NCBI RefSeq assembly: GCF_014287635.1
Contig: NZ_JACOPH010000012.1
Span: forward strand, 23,794 to 87,793
Direction of reading: 5' to 3'
DNA length: 64,000 bases
Source: Roseburia zhanii
GTDB taxonomy: Bacteria > Bacillota > Clostridia > Lachnospirales > Lachnospiraceae
The notes under the pieces are model-generated. The model ran no database searches and was not told where the DNA came from. It saw only the letters and a list, made by a program, of their open reading frames with translations. This document shows positions 51,291-60,876 of this stretch, piece by piece (within the stretch, counting starts at the first letter, position 1; each line of letters starts with the position of its first letter). The position numbers and the translations under genes are program-made.

Positions 51291-52361
51291 ATGAACAAAA
51301 ATTCCAGATCATTTGTCAGTTTCTTATGCTGTATGTTCCTGTTTTTTGCCATCCTTGCAGTTCCTTCACAGGTATCCGCAAAGACCGGATTGAGCAAAAC
51401 GGAACTTACATTATCCGTTGGGCAGACAAAGACACTTCGTCTGAATGGCACATCCGGTAAAACCACGTACCGTTCCAGCAAAAAGAGCGTAGCCACAGTC
51501 ACTTCTAAGGGAAAGATCACCGCAAAGGGCAAAGGTTCTGCTGTTATTACTGCGAAAAACCACGGCATTACCTACACCTGTAAGGTCTGCGTATACAATG
51601 TTTCCTACTCCAACCAGCAGGTTGCCGCAAAAGCAAAAAAAGTCATTCTGCAAACGATCAAAGGTGGTATGTCTGATGCCAAAAAGATCAAGACGATCCA
51701 TGATTATATCATCTCAAACTGTGCCTATGACTATAACAGTTATTTGAAAAATCAGATTCCTGGCACCTCTTTTTCTCCTGCGGGTGTCCTGTTAAAGAAA
51801 AAAGCTGTTTGTCAGGGCTATGCAGAAACCACAAAATTATTTATGGATTCTCTTGGAATTCCCTGTAAGATGGTTGTCGGCACCGGCAATGGCGGCGGTC
51901 ATGCATGGAACTTAGTACAGGTAGGGAAAAAATGGTATCACTTAGATGTCACATGGGATGATCCTGTACCGGATGTCAAAGGCAGACTCCGTTATGAATA
52001 TTTTCTGGTCAAAGACAGTGTAATGGCAGAAGATCATAACTGGAATAAGAATGCTTATCCAAAATGCAAAAGCAGTTCTAACAGCTTGATCTCACTGTTT
52101 GGAACCGTAACTAAAAATGTCAGTGATGCTTCTTCTGTACTTGCCAGCCAATACCAGAATGGCAATAAAAAGCTGACACTGATCCTTCCAACGAAAGCCT
52201 CTGGTGCAGATACGTTTTCTATGATGAGCTGTCTGAGTGATGCAGCCGAACTCCTCGGTATGGAATGTCACAGTTGTTCCTATTCTTATTACATTTATGG
52301 CAGTTACTATATTTACAATATTACAACAACATTTACCCCGGCAAGTTCTTACGAATCCTGA
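51291..52361 (+). CDS. Secreted BIG2/transglutaminase-like protein
   Basis: This 356-residue protein has a signal peptide (about 1-30, ending SQVSA) and one BIG2 Ig-like domain (about 31-105). A transglutaminase-core domain (about 125-245) shows the catalytic triad: cysteine in KAVCQGYAET (about 172), histidine in GGHAWNLV (about 203) and aspartate in HLDVTWDDP (about 219). Such proteins act as cysteine proteases or peptidoglycan-linked enzymes at the surface. The C-terminal 100 residues are unassigned. It is a separate unit from the kinase upstream and ends at the terminator at 52377. Confidence 0.85.
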   Translation: MNKNSRSFVSFLCCMFLFFAILAVPSQVSAKTGLSKTELTLSVGQTKTLRLNGTSGKTTYRSSKKSVATVTSKGKITAKGKGSAVITAKNHGITYTCKVCVYNVSYSNQQVAAKAKKVILQTIKGGMSDAKKIKTIHDYIISNCAYDYNSYLKNQIPGTSFSPAGVLLKKKAVCQGYAETTKLFMDSLGIPCKMVVGTGNGGGHAWNLVQVGKKWYHLDVTWDDPVPDVKGRLRYEYFLVKDSVMAEDHNWNKNAYPKCKSSSNSLISLFGTVTKNVSDASSVLASQYQNGNKKLTLILPTKASGADTFSMMSCLSDAAELLGMECHSCSYSYYIYGSYYIYNITTTFTPASSYES

Positions 52362-52376
52362 TTTTTTATATATGAA

Positions 52377-52420
52377 AAAGCTGCACACGATACTGAATAG
52401 TTTCAGTCGTGTGCAGCTTT
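52377..52420. terminator. Bidirectional terminator
   Basis: AAAGCTGCACACGA (52377-52390) pairs perfectly with TCGTGTGCAGCTTT (52407-52420), with T- and A-runs on either side. It separates the convergent transglutaminase-like and GH43 genes. Confidence 0.9.
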
Positions 52421-52449
52421 CTTATGATAGGATTACTGTACAAATAGGA

Positions 52450-55400
52450 TTATTTTACAGTTACCTTTACTTTTTTCGAGATACCATTCTGTGCATATAC
52501 ATAGATATAACAGGTACCTTTTTTCTTACCTTTGATCACACCCTTGTTTGTTACTGTTGCAATCTTTGTATTGCCTGACTCAAATGCGATCTTACGGTAT
52601 TTTGCAAAATTCTTGCCGGATTTCTTCACCGTTACCTTTAAGGTTGTTTTCTTACCTTTCTTTAAGCTGACTTTTGATTTTGCCTTTAATGATGTTACAT
52701 TTCCAGCCTTACCACCCTTAGTAGCAGCATAAACCGTCTTAGATGTTGCAAGGATCTGTACCTTTCCATCGACCATCTTATATGCCTGTACGATGTATTT
52801 GTAAGCAGTTCCTTTCTTTAACTTCGCATGTGTATAAGAGGTTGTGGAATTATTCTCAATGATAGAGAGTACTTGTACTGCGTATTTCTTCTTGCCTGCA
52901 TTTGCAAGATTTCCGAATACAACATAACCATCTGCATCTTTGACCTTTGTCCACCGTACTTTATTACTGTTCTTTGCAGACTTCGATACCTTTGCAGATA
53001 ATGCAGCATATGTGGAGTTTTTCGATTCTTCTGCCTTTCCGCCTGGAAGTCCCGAATTGTTCTTAATAATGCTTTCTGCTGTAGGTGCTGTTGCAACAAC
53101 TGTATCTGGCACTGCCGGCTGTACAATAGTGCTATTGTTATTGTCACCGGATGGTGTCTGGTTCTTGCTGTTTACTAATTTCTGATATTCTGCTTCTGCT
53201 GCTGTCAGGACAGATGCATTTGTTACCAGCGCTTTCTGCTCTGCTGTCAGTGCATTGTATGCTGCTCTTGCTGCATCGATCTTTGCTTTGGATTCTGTAC
53301 TTAAAGAAACGATTCCGATTGTCTGGATCTTATCCATAACAGCTTTTGCTGCATTTGCATTGACCGTTGCGGTTTCTTCATCAGATGCTCTGACACCGAC
53401 ACCTTCCATCGTCGGTGTAACCGGATTCATAAGTCCTGTTTCTTCATCAAATGTAACTTCATCGATACAGGTTTCACGATGATAACCTAAACCGCTGGTA
53501 TAAATGCCAAGTGGTGTATAGAAACGGTGATATGCAATATAGCATTTATCTGTATCCGGCATATAAAGCAAGGACTGATGAGCTGTTCCTAAGATACCGT
53601 TATCTGTATCTTTTGCTAATAATGTATATTTGTATGTTACATTTCCATCTAATTTTTCTGCAATACCATAGTTTACATGGTAGTTTGGACTTCCTGTATC
53701 ATCACAGGACCATGTGAAGTGGTAAAGTCCGTTACGTTTCATAACCACTACAGATTCCCTGAAATCCTTCATGCCGGTAATCTTCTTTAACGTACCTGCT
53801 TTAATGGTCATCATATCATCTTCAAGTTCTGCGAATGCACAGCCGCTTCCGCCATTTCCAAAGAACAGATAAGAAGTTCCATCATCATCTGTAAAGATAG
53901 AAGGATCGATCACCTGACCGCTGAATCCGATACCTGCATTGTTTACCATGCTCGGATATACGATCGGTGTTTCTTTTGCTGTAAATGGTCCCTCCGGATT
54001 GTCTGCTACAGCTACACCGATGGCTTTTCCACTGCCGCAGGTTCCTGTGTAAGAACTATTCACATTTCCACAATAATAGAAATAATATTTTCCGTCTTTT
54101 TCTTCAATCGTCGGTGCCCATGCACTTCCGTCTGACCATGCAGATGCTGCAATATCTACTCCGTTTGCATTTGTTCCCGGATCTTTATCCTTCGTATCTA
54201 AGATCACACCTTCATCTACCCAGTCAATCATATCATCGGATGACCATGCGTGGAATACTTCACCTGACCAGCCTGCATAACCGTCTGTTGTAGGATAGAT
54301 CCAGTATTTTCCTTCAAAATAATCGATGTCAGGATCTGCATACTGTCCCGGAAGGACTGCATTGCCTGCAAGCTTTGGTGTCTTAATGGTATAAGTTTCT
54401 GTTCTGTCTGCTAATGCAATATTTACCACTGCATCTTTTGTCAGATCTACGGTACTTCCATTTACAAATGGCTGTCCGTTGATCGTTGCTGTCACATTCT
54501 TAGTCAGCAGATTCAGTGTTACCGGAATCGCTGCTCTGTTTGCTGATTTTTTCACCCAGGAAGTAATCTCTTTTGTATCTGTATCAATCTTAGATGAGAT
54601 TGCTGTGTGGTCGTCTGTTCCCATCGTAGTAGCCGGATCTTTTGGTGTTGTACCGATCACAGCACCTTTTAATAATGCTACTTTATCAATGACATTATCT
54701 AAAATCTCTGTTTCATCTAATGCACGGTTGTATACTTTAAAGTTGTCAAAAGATCCTTTGAAATATGCATCCCCTGAATACATGGATTTACCAAGGTAAG
54801 CTAATAAGTTTTCTCCTAAAGAAGCTGTTGTGATCTGTGTATTTGTATTTTCAGATACCAGACTTCCATCTATATAAAGCTTTAAGGTCGTTCCGTCTAC
54901 AACGATCACCACATTCTGCCATGTACCGGTTGCTGCGCCGCTGCCCTTTACTTCCTGTTCTGAACTATAACTTGTTGTTGTGATCGCATCACGGATCTCT
55001 GTGCCACGTACTCTTAAGAAATTATAATACGTACTGTTCTGTCCATAGGTAAATGTAAAGAAATTACCGCTGTCTTTCTCAGATTTTACATCCATAGAAA
55101 TGGTCATGGTATTTCTCTTATCGAAAAATCCCTGTGGGATCTCTGCATAAGTTCCATCTGTACCATCTAACTGTAAGACATTGCTCTTAACCGTTTCATC
55201 ATAGACAACTTTGGCATTGCCAAATAATGTTCCATTCCATACAGTTGTATTTCCTTTTCCGGTATCTGTAATTGTCTTGGCAGTTTTTTCACCTTCAAAG
55301 TTGTATTCTAAAACAGGATCAGATGCTTCTTTTTCATCAAGTCCTTCGCTTTCTCTTGCTTTATATGCTTCTAATACTGCTGCTTCTTCTGCCTTTGAAA

Positions 55401-57429
55401 GACGTACAACCGTACCATGGCGGAATTTGCCATCTACAAATTCTGCAGTGGCTTCAGTGAATTTACCGGAAGAAAGATCATCTGTGACAAAGGCTTTATA
55501 TCCGCTGTGATCCCCCATTGCACACCATTTTCCATCTGGAAGCTGATATACGGTAAATCCTTCCCGGCTATCAAAACCGGCTGCTGTACTTCCACTTCTC
55601 TTGACTAAACGTTTCCAGGAACCGGATGGTTTACTTTCCTCTTCACTGGTTCTGACATCTAATACGTCATCCGTATCTATGGTATCACTGACATCAATAA
55701 CGGTATTCCAGTCAGATGTAGAGAAACGATAGAATTTACCATTATCTTTGACGATTGTGGTATCAATGATATTTACTTCTGTTCCGCTATCCTGATCTTC
55801 ACTTAACCAGACTTTTGGTTCTGAGAAAGTGTTAAAATCTCTGGTATGGCATACATAAACACGAAGTGCATTTTCTTCTGTATCCTGCTTGGAATAATCT
55901 CTTGCAGACCAGTAAACAACATAATCACCTGTCGTATCATCATAGATTGCTTCTGGTGCCCATACACAGCCTGCAGTATCAAATCCTGCATAAACCAGAC
56001 GTGGTTCACTCCAGTTGACTAAATCTGTAGATTCCCATACGACAAGATTTTTACTTGCACTCAGCTGATTCCAGCCGCTTCCACCGGCTCCACCGCCTTC
56101 TGCATGAAGGTCTGTTCCAAGGATCCAGTATTTATCTCCATCTACGGAACGGATCAGATGCGGATCACGTACACCAAGGTCGCTGCCCTTTGCATCATTT
56201 GTCAGAATAGATTTTGCAACTCCGTCTACTTTATTTAATTTTGACCATGTCAGACCGTCTTCACTATATCCTAAGAAGATCTTCTCATAACCGTCTTCTG
56301 TTCCGAAGTTTGTCCACAGATATCCTGCGGAATAATCTGTATCTAAGTTTGCTGTCTTTGGCTGTACAGTTACCGTAAACTCTTTTGTCTTTGGTTCAAA
56401 AGAGCCATAAGTGATCGTTGCTGTCAGCTTAACCATTACAGGATCTGATCCTGCTGCCGGTCTTGTTACGATCCCTCCATCGTACAGACCGCCATCTGCT
56501 GTATCTGTGACCACTGCTGTATTGCTTGATGTCCATTCGATCGTGGAACCATTTTTACCGGTACGGACAAGTGGCAGATTACCTCTGACATCATCGGTAT
56601 CTACTAATGTAAGGGCATCATAAGCCTGCTCTAACTTCAGTTCTTCTGTACCGGATGTGATTGCTTCCTGTGCTGCTACAAATTCCTGATACTGTGCAGT
56701 GATCTCATCTTCAGTTAAGATTCCGTCATAAATCTTATAATTATCGATCAGACCTTTGTAATATTCACCTGTTTCCCAGTTTCCTTTTCCAACCTGAACG
56801 ATACCGCCCTCTGTTCCAAGGATATCGCTTAATTTGTAATCGCTGTCGGACTCCTGCACTTTTGTACCGTTGATATAAAGTGCTGTTTTTGTTTCTGATA
56901 TTAAAATATCTACATGCTGCCAGTCGCTTGTCACTGTTCCTTCCAAATTATTGCCCGGTCTTGCACCGGAGTTATTATAACGTTCTACTGTTACTTTTGT
57001 AGTTGTCTGTCCAACTCCAAAATAATGCTCTTTCAGATAGGTCTGCTTTGTTGCATCTGGTGCCGCAAAAAATGACCAGCTCTTTGATCCTTTATCTGCT
57101 TTTGCATCGTATGAGATCGTAATATTTTCCTTACCTGCTAATAGTGCGTCCCCATTTGCTGCTGTCAGATCCAGATAGGAATCTGTTCCGTCTAAATAAA
57201 GTGCGGAATCTGTTGTAGATAATTTCTCTAAACTATAACTTCCTTTTGCATTTGCTATTGCCTTGCCACCGGAAAAGACATTGTCTGTTGCTGCACTGTT
57301 AAAATTAAAATCTGCTAACAACTCTGCTGTCGTTTCGGCTGCACTAACGTTATTTACCGGTATTCCAGTAAATGCTACTGCACCGGCTAACATTCCTGCT
57401 AACCATCTGCTTATCCCTTTTTTCTTCAT
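52450..57429 (-). CDS. Giant secreted enzyme with two GH43 and two LamG domains
   Basis: This 1659-residue protein has a signal peptide (about 1-31). The order is LamG-like domain (35-250), Ig-like domain (255-355), a first GH43-like five-bladed propeller (360-700, GVRDPHLIRS and CVWAPEAIYDD), and a second LamG (715-910). A linker domain precedes a complete second GH43 (1045-1385; aspartates in YADPDIDYFEGKYWIYPT and VIDPSIFTDDDG, glutamate in DFRESVVVM). FIVAR-like, Fn3-like and BIG2-like C-terminal domains follow. GH43 enzymes are arabinofuranosidases, arabinanases or xylosidases, so plant arabinan or arabinoxylan is the likely food. No sortase signal is seen. Confidence 0.88.
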   Translation of the reverse strand: MKKKGISRWLAGMLAGAVAFTGIPVNNVSAAETTAELLADFNFNSAATDNVFSGGKAIANAKGSYSLEKLSTTDSALYLDGTDSYLDLTAANGDALLAGKENITISYDAKADKGSKSWSFFAAPDATKQTYLKEHYFGVGQTTTKVTVERYNNSGARPGNNLEGTVTSDWQHVDILISETKTALYINGTKVQESDSDYKLSDILGTEGGIVQVGKGNWETGEYYKGLIDNYKIYDGILTEDEITAQYQEFVAAQEAITSGTEELKLEQAYDALTLVDTDDVRGNLPLVRTGKNGSTIEWTSSNTAVVTDTADGGLYDGGIVTRPAAGSDPVMVKLTATITYGSFEPKTKEFTVTVQPKTANLDTDYSAGYLWTNFGTEDGYEKIFLGYSEDGLTWSKLNKVDGVAKSILTNDAKGSDLGVRDPHLIRSVDGDKYWILGTDLHAEGGGAGGSGWNQLSASKNLVVWESTDLVNWSEPRLVYAGFDTAGCVWAPEAIYDDTTGDYVVYWSARDYSKQDTEENALRVYVCHTRDFNTFSEPKVWLSEDQDSGTEVNIIDTTIVKDNGKFYRFSTSDWNTVIDVSDTIDTDDVLDVRTSEEESKPSGSWKRLVKRSGSTAAGFDSREGFTVYQLPDGKWCAMGDHSGYKAFVTDDLSSGKFTEATAEFVDGKFRHGTVVRLSKAEEAAVLEAYKARESEGLDEKEASDPVLEYNFEGEKTAKTITDTGKGNTTVWNGTLFGNAKVVYDETVKSNVLQLDGTDGTYAEIPQGFFDKRNTMTISMDVKSEKDSGNFFTFTYGQNSTYYNFLRVRGTEIRDAITTTSYSSEQEVKGSGAATGTWQNVVIVVDGTTLKLYIDGSLVSENTNTQITTASLGENLLAYLGKSMYSGDAYFKGSFDNFKVYNRALDETEILDNVIDKVALLKGAVIGTTPKDPATTMGTDDHTAISSKIDTDTKEITSWVKKSANRAAIPVTLNLLTKNVTATINGQPFVNGSTVDLTKDAVVNIALADRTETYTIKTPKLAGNAVLPGQYADPDIDYFEGKYWIYPTTDGYAGWSGEVFHAWSSDDMIDWVDEGVILDTKDKDPGTNANGVDIAASAWSDGSAWAPTIEEKDGKYYFYYCGNVNSSYTGTCGSGKAIGVAVADNPEGPFTAKETPIVYPSMVNNAGIGFSGQVIDPSIFTDDDGTSYLFFGNGGSGCAFAELEDDMMTIKAGTLKKITGMKDFRESVVVMKRNGLYHFTWSCDDTGSPNYHVNYGIAEKLDGNVTYKYTLLAKDTDNGILGTAHQSLLYMPDTDKCYIAYHRFYTPLGIYTSGLGYHRETCIDEVTFDEETGLMNPVTPTMEGVGVRASDEETATVNANAAKAVMDKIQTIGIVSLSTESKAKIDAARAAYNALTAEQKALVTNASVLTAAEAEYQKLVNSKNQTPSGDNNNSTIVQPAVPDTVVATAPTAESIIKNNSGLPGGKAEESKNSTYAALSAKVSKSAKNSNKVRWTKVKDADGYVVFGNLANAGKKKYAVQVLSIIENNSTTSYTHAKLKKGTAYKYIVQAYKMVDGKVQILATSKTVYAATKGGKAGNVTSLKAKSKVSLKKGKKTTLKVTVKKSGKNFAKYRKIAFESGNTKIATVTNKGVIKGKKKGTCYIYVYAQNGISKKVKVTVK

Positions 57430-57911
57430 ACCTTTTCTCCTTTTTTGAAAAATATTTTCTCTTTTATTATATATCGGTTTTTTTACTAGAAAATTGATTT
57501 TTTTACTTGTTTTTTTAACTTTTTTATCTTGTTTGTGGAGTGAGATATATTTGATGAAAATTGGATGGATTTTTGTTGTGTAATTCTACGGAAGGTAGTG
57601 AGCATGTGTCGCTCGAACTCTAGGGCAAACTGTCCGGCTGCCTGCCGGCAGATGCAAGTTTCATTGAACAGGCTTTTGTGTGCCGCTTAGCAGGAGATAA
57701 CATATGCGTAAAAGCTCTCCTACTGTTTGAGCTCTATAACGTAAAACATTTCTCTATATAAAAAGCGAGTTTAGGACAGCTTTTGGAATAAACGCATATA
57801 TCATCTCCTGCTTAGCGGCACTAAAAAGCTGTTCTCGAAACTTGCATCTTCTTTATTAAAGTGCTAGTATGGAGAAAGATAATAATTTAACAAAGTCAAT
57901 AGGAGGTATAT
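57430..57911. other. Intergenic space with a long imperfect palindrome
   Basis: The space between the divergent GH43 and but genes holds a palindromic element (57651-57848) and an AT-rich stretch near the GH43 start. The region just before but is likely to contain its promoter, but I cannot name clear -35/-10 boxes. No gene is seen. Confidence 0.4.
57651..57848. repeat. 198-bp palindromic element (MITE-like)
   Basis: The ends GATGCAAGTTTC (57651-57662) and GAAACTTGCATC (57837-57848) are perfect inverted repeats. Complementarity continues inwards with interruptions through GTGCCGCT/AGCGGCAC, AGCAGGAGAT/ATCTCCTGCT and ATATGCGT/ACGCATAT. The middle 80 bp are unrelated. No coding frame. It could be a MITE or a strong leader hairpin. 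Confidence 0.6.
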
Positions 57912-59252
57912 ATGGATTACTCGAAAGAATATACACAGAAACTTGTTACTGCCGATGAAGCAGTCAAAGTGATAAAATCCGGTGACTGGGTAGATTACGG
58001 CTGGTGTACCGGAACTCCGGATGCCTTAGATAAGGCTCTTGCAAAAAGAACCGATGAATTAAAAGATATCAAATTAAGAGGTGGTATCCTCTTAAAAGTT
58101 CCTGCCATTTTTGAACGTGAAGATGCAGGTGAGCATTTCACATGGAATTCCTGGCATATGTCCGGTATTGAACGTAAGCTGATTGCAAAGGGATGTGCAT
58201 TCTATGCTCCACTCCGTTATTCCGAACTGCCTCGTTATTATTATGATCTTGCAGATAAAGATGATGTTGCAATGTTTCAGGTAGCACCGATGGACAAACA
58301 TGGCTATTTCAATTTTGGTCCTAATGCATCCCATATGATGGCTGTCTGTGAAACTTCCAAAAAGATCATCGTAGAAGTAAATGAAAACATGCCTCGCTGT
58401 CTTGGCGGTTTTGAAAATGGCATCCATATTTCTAAAGTAGATCTTATCGTAGAAGGTGAAAATCCTGCAATCGGAGAAATGGGTGGCGGCGGTGCACCTA
58501 CAGATGTTGATACTGCTGTTGCAAAACTGATCGTGGAAGAAATTCCAAATGGTGCCTGCTTACAGCTTGGTATCGGTGGTATGCCAAATACAGTTGGTTC
58601 CATGATCGCTGATTCTGACCTGAAAGATTTAGGTGTCCATACAGAAATGTATGTAGATGCTTTTGTTGATATTGCAAAAGCAGGTAAGATCAATGGTTCT
58701 AAAAAGAACATTGACCGTTTCCGTCAGGCATATGCTTTTGGATGCGGTACGAAAAAAATGTACGATTATCTGGACGAAAATCCGGAACTTTTAAGTGCAC
58801 CGGTAAGTTATACCAATGATATCCGTTCCATCTCTGCATTGGATAATTTTATTTCGATCAACAATGCCGTTGACCTTGACCTTTTCGGACAGATCAATGC
58901 GGAATCCGCCGGGATCAAACAGATCAGCGGTGCCGGTGGACAGCTTGACTTCGTATTAGGTGCTTACCTTTCTAATGGTGGTAAGAGTTTCATCTGCTGT
59001 TCTTCTACTTTTAAGACGAAAGACGGTCAAGTGAAATCCCGTATCGTACCTACCTTAAATCCGGGTTCTATCGTAACAGATACGCGTGCAAATACACATT
59101 ACGTTGTTACAGAATACGGTAAAGTCAATTTAAAAGGACTGTCCGCATGGCAGCGTGCCGAAGCACTGATCTCGATCGCCCATCCTGATTTCAGGGATGA
59201 GCTGATCGCTGAAGCTGAAAAATTAAAGATCTGGCGCAGAAGCAACAAATAA
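57912..59252 (+). CDS. but: Butyryl-CoA:acetate CoA-transferase
   Basis: This 446-residue enzyme makes butyrate and acetyl-CoA from butyryl-CoA and acetate, the last step of butyrate formation in Roseburia-type bacteria. It follows the remembered sequence of that enzyme closely ([39 protein letters not shown]). The active-site glutamate is in [13 protein letters not shown] (about 244). Length and lack of gaps match the family. AGGAGG stands upstream. It is monocistronic, convergent with the sdaAA gene with no base between the two stop codons. Confidence 0.92.
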   Translation: MDYSKEYTQKLVTADEAVKVIKSGDWVDYGWCTGTPDALDKALAKRTDELKDIKLRGGILLKVPAIFEREDAGEHFTWNSWHMSGIERKLIAKGCAFYAPLRYSELPRYYYDLADKDDVAMFQVAPMDKHGYFNFGPNASHMMAVCETSKKIIVEVNENMPRCLGGFENGIHISKVDLIVEGENPAIGEMGGGGAPTDVDTAVAKLIVEEIPNGACLQLGIGGMPNTVGSMIADSDLKDLGVHTEMYVDAFVDIAKAGKINGSKKNIDRFRQAYAFGCGTKKMYDYLDENPELLSAPVSYTNDIRSISALDNFISINNAVDLDLFGQINAESAGIKQISGAGGQLDFVLGAYLSNGGKSFICCSSTFKTKDGQVKSRIVPTLNPGSIVTDTRANTHYVVTEYGKVNLKGLSAWQRAEALISIAHPDFRDELIAEAEKLKIWRRSNK

Positions 59253-60125
59253 TCATTTTTTCTTTGAAAATTTATCTTTGACAGCTTCACCGGCTGGTGT
59301 CGCTGCAAGACCGCCCTGTCCGGTTTCCCTTAGAGATTCCGGCAGGGCTTTTCCTATGGAACGCATTGCATCGATCACTTCATCCGGCGGGATCTTGCTG
59401 TTGATCCCTGCCATGGAAAGATCTGCTGAAGTCAATGCATTGACGGCTCCTAATACATTTCTTTTGACACAGGGAACTTCAACAAGTCCCGCTACCGGAT
59501 CGCAGACTAAGCCTAGTAAATTCTTAAGTGCCAACGCTGCTGCATTAGAAATCCCTTTTTCATCCGCCCCCATCAGATAAGCAACTGCTCCTGCCGCCAT
59601 TGCAGAAGCCGATCCGATCTCTGCCTGACAGCCGCCTGCTGCCCCTGCGATAAATGCACGCGTTGCGATCACACCACCGATTCCGGCAGCTACATATAAT
59701 GCTTCTGTCATCTTTTCATCAGAAAATCCTTTGTTTTTCTGTAAAGTCAAAAAAACGGCTGGAATAACTCCGCAGGAACCCGCCGTCGGTGCTGCAACGA
59801 TCCTTTTCATGCAGGCATTTGATTCGCCCATCTTAATTGCTTTTTCCATGACCTCACCGATAAAGTCTCCGCACAATACCGTCTTTGCTGCCCTTGCCTG
59901 TGCCATTTTTTCTCCATCTGTTCCGACAAGTCCTGATGCAGAATACTGTTTTTTATCATATGCAAGATCTGCCTCCTGCATCATCTGGTACATATGCTTC
60001 ATTTTTTCAAACGAAACCTCTTTTGTGATCCCCTGCTCCTTGCAGTCGTCCTCTAAGATCACTTCGTAATAATTTTTATTCTGCTTTCTGACCGCAGCTT
60101 CAATTTCTCCTAACGCTCTAAACAT
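59253..60125 (-). CDS. sdaAA: L-serine dehydratase, alpha subunit
   Basis: This 290-residue protein is the catalytic subunit of the Fe-S L-serine dehydratase, turning serine into pyruvate and ammonia. Motifs: AAPTAGSCGVIPAVFLT (about 110-126) with the first cluster cysteine, GGCQAEIGSASAMAA (about 163-177) with another, and LVCDPVAGLVEVPCVKRN (about 210-227) with two more. The start overlaps the beta-subunit gene by eight bases. It probably feeds pyruvate into fermentation. Confidence 0.95.
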   Translation of the reverse strand: MFRALGEIEAAVRKQNKNYYEVILEDDCKEQGITKEVSFEKMKHMYQMMQEADLAYDKKQYSASGLVGTDGEKMAQARAAKTVLCGDFIGEVMEKAIKMGESNACMKRIVAAPTAGSCGVIPAVFLTLQKNKGFSDEKMTEALYVAAGIGGVIATRAFIAGAAGGCQAEIGSASAMAAGAVAYLMGADEKGISNAAALALKNLLGLVCDPVAGLVEVPCVKRNVLGAVNALTSADLSMAGINSKIPPDEVIDAMRSIGKALPESLRETGQGGLAATPAGEAVKDKFSKKK

Positions 60126-60792
60126 ATTCTTCCTCCAACAGACTTAAATACGTTACTTTTATGATACCCTCTAAATGCTCTAACCATGCGATTGCTTCTC
60201 TTGGTATTTCCTGATCACATTCAATAACCATAACGGCATTGCCACCCCGGTTTGAACGGTATAACTGCATCGTTGCAATATTGACAGATTTATGTGCTAA
60301 CATGGAAGTCACTTCTGTAACATGTCCCGGCTGGTCAAGGTTGTGTACGATCAGTGTCGGCAGATCTCCGCTGAAATTAACCGTCAGACCGTCCATTTCA
60401 CAGATACGGATCTGTCCACCTCCGATAGACGCTGCGACGATCTCAAGTTCTCTGCCGGATACGCCTGTTAAATTCATTTTTACAGAATTCGGATGTGCTT
60501 CTCCTAAATCAATTCCACTGATCGTATAGTGCATTCCTTTTTCCCTTGCAATGGCAAAACTGTCAGGGATATTTGGATCGTCTACATCTAATCCTAACAA
60601 TCCTGCAACTAATGCTTTATCTGTACCATGTCCCTGTCCGGTTGCTAAAAAAGAACCATGAAAATAAATCTTTGCACTTTCAATTTCTTCTGCTAACAGC
60701 CTTCTTGATACCCTTCCGATCTTGACCGCTCCTGCTGTATGGGAACTCGATGGTCCGACCATCACCGGTCCTATAATATCAAATAGATTCAT
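60118..60792 (-). CDS. sdaAB: L-serine dehydratase, beta subunit
   Basis: This 224-residue protein opens with FDIIGPVMVGPSSSHTAGA, the signature of SdaAB. The N-terminal 140 residues form the SDH_beta domain. The last 75 carry an ACT domain (LIVHNLDQPGHVTEVTSML), a small-molecule sensor usually binding serine. It precedes and overlaps sdaAA. This split two-subunit form is usual in Firmicutes. Confidence 0.95.
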   Translation of the reverse strand: MNLFDIIGPVMVGPSSSHTAGAVKIGRVSRRLLAEEIESAKIYFHGSFLATGQGHGTDKALVAGLLGLDVDDPNIPDSFAIAREKGMHYTISGIDLGEAHPNSVKMNLTGVSGRELEIVAASIGGGQIRICEMDGLTVNFSGDLPTLIVHNLDQPGHVTEVTSMLAHKSVNIATMQLYRSNRGGNAVMVIECDQEIPREAIAWLEHLEGIIKVTYLSLLEEEYV

Positions 60793-60818
60793 CTGCGCCC
60801 TCTCTTTCTGTTAATGAA

Positions 60819-60852
60819 AAAGCCAACGGAATCTTTATCTTCCATTGGCTTT
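60819..60852 (-). terminator. Terminator of the SseB-like gene
   Basis: AAAGCCAAYGGAA-type arms (60819-60831 with 60840-60852) form a stem with one mismatch. On the minus strand it ends in GGCTTTTTC. Confidence 0.75.
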
Positions 60853-60876
60853 GCTTCTTCGCAAATCATATATCTT

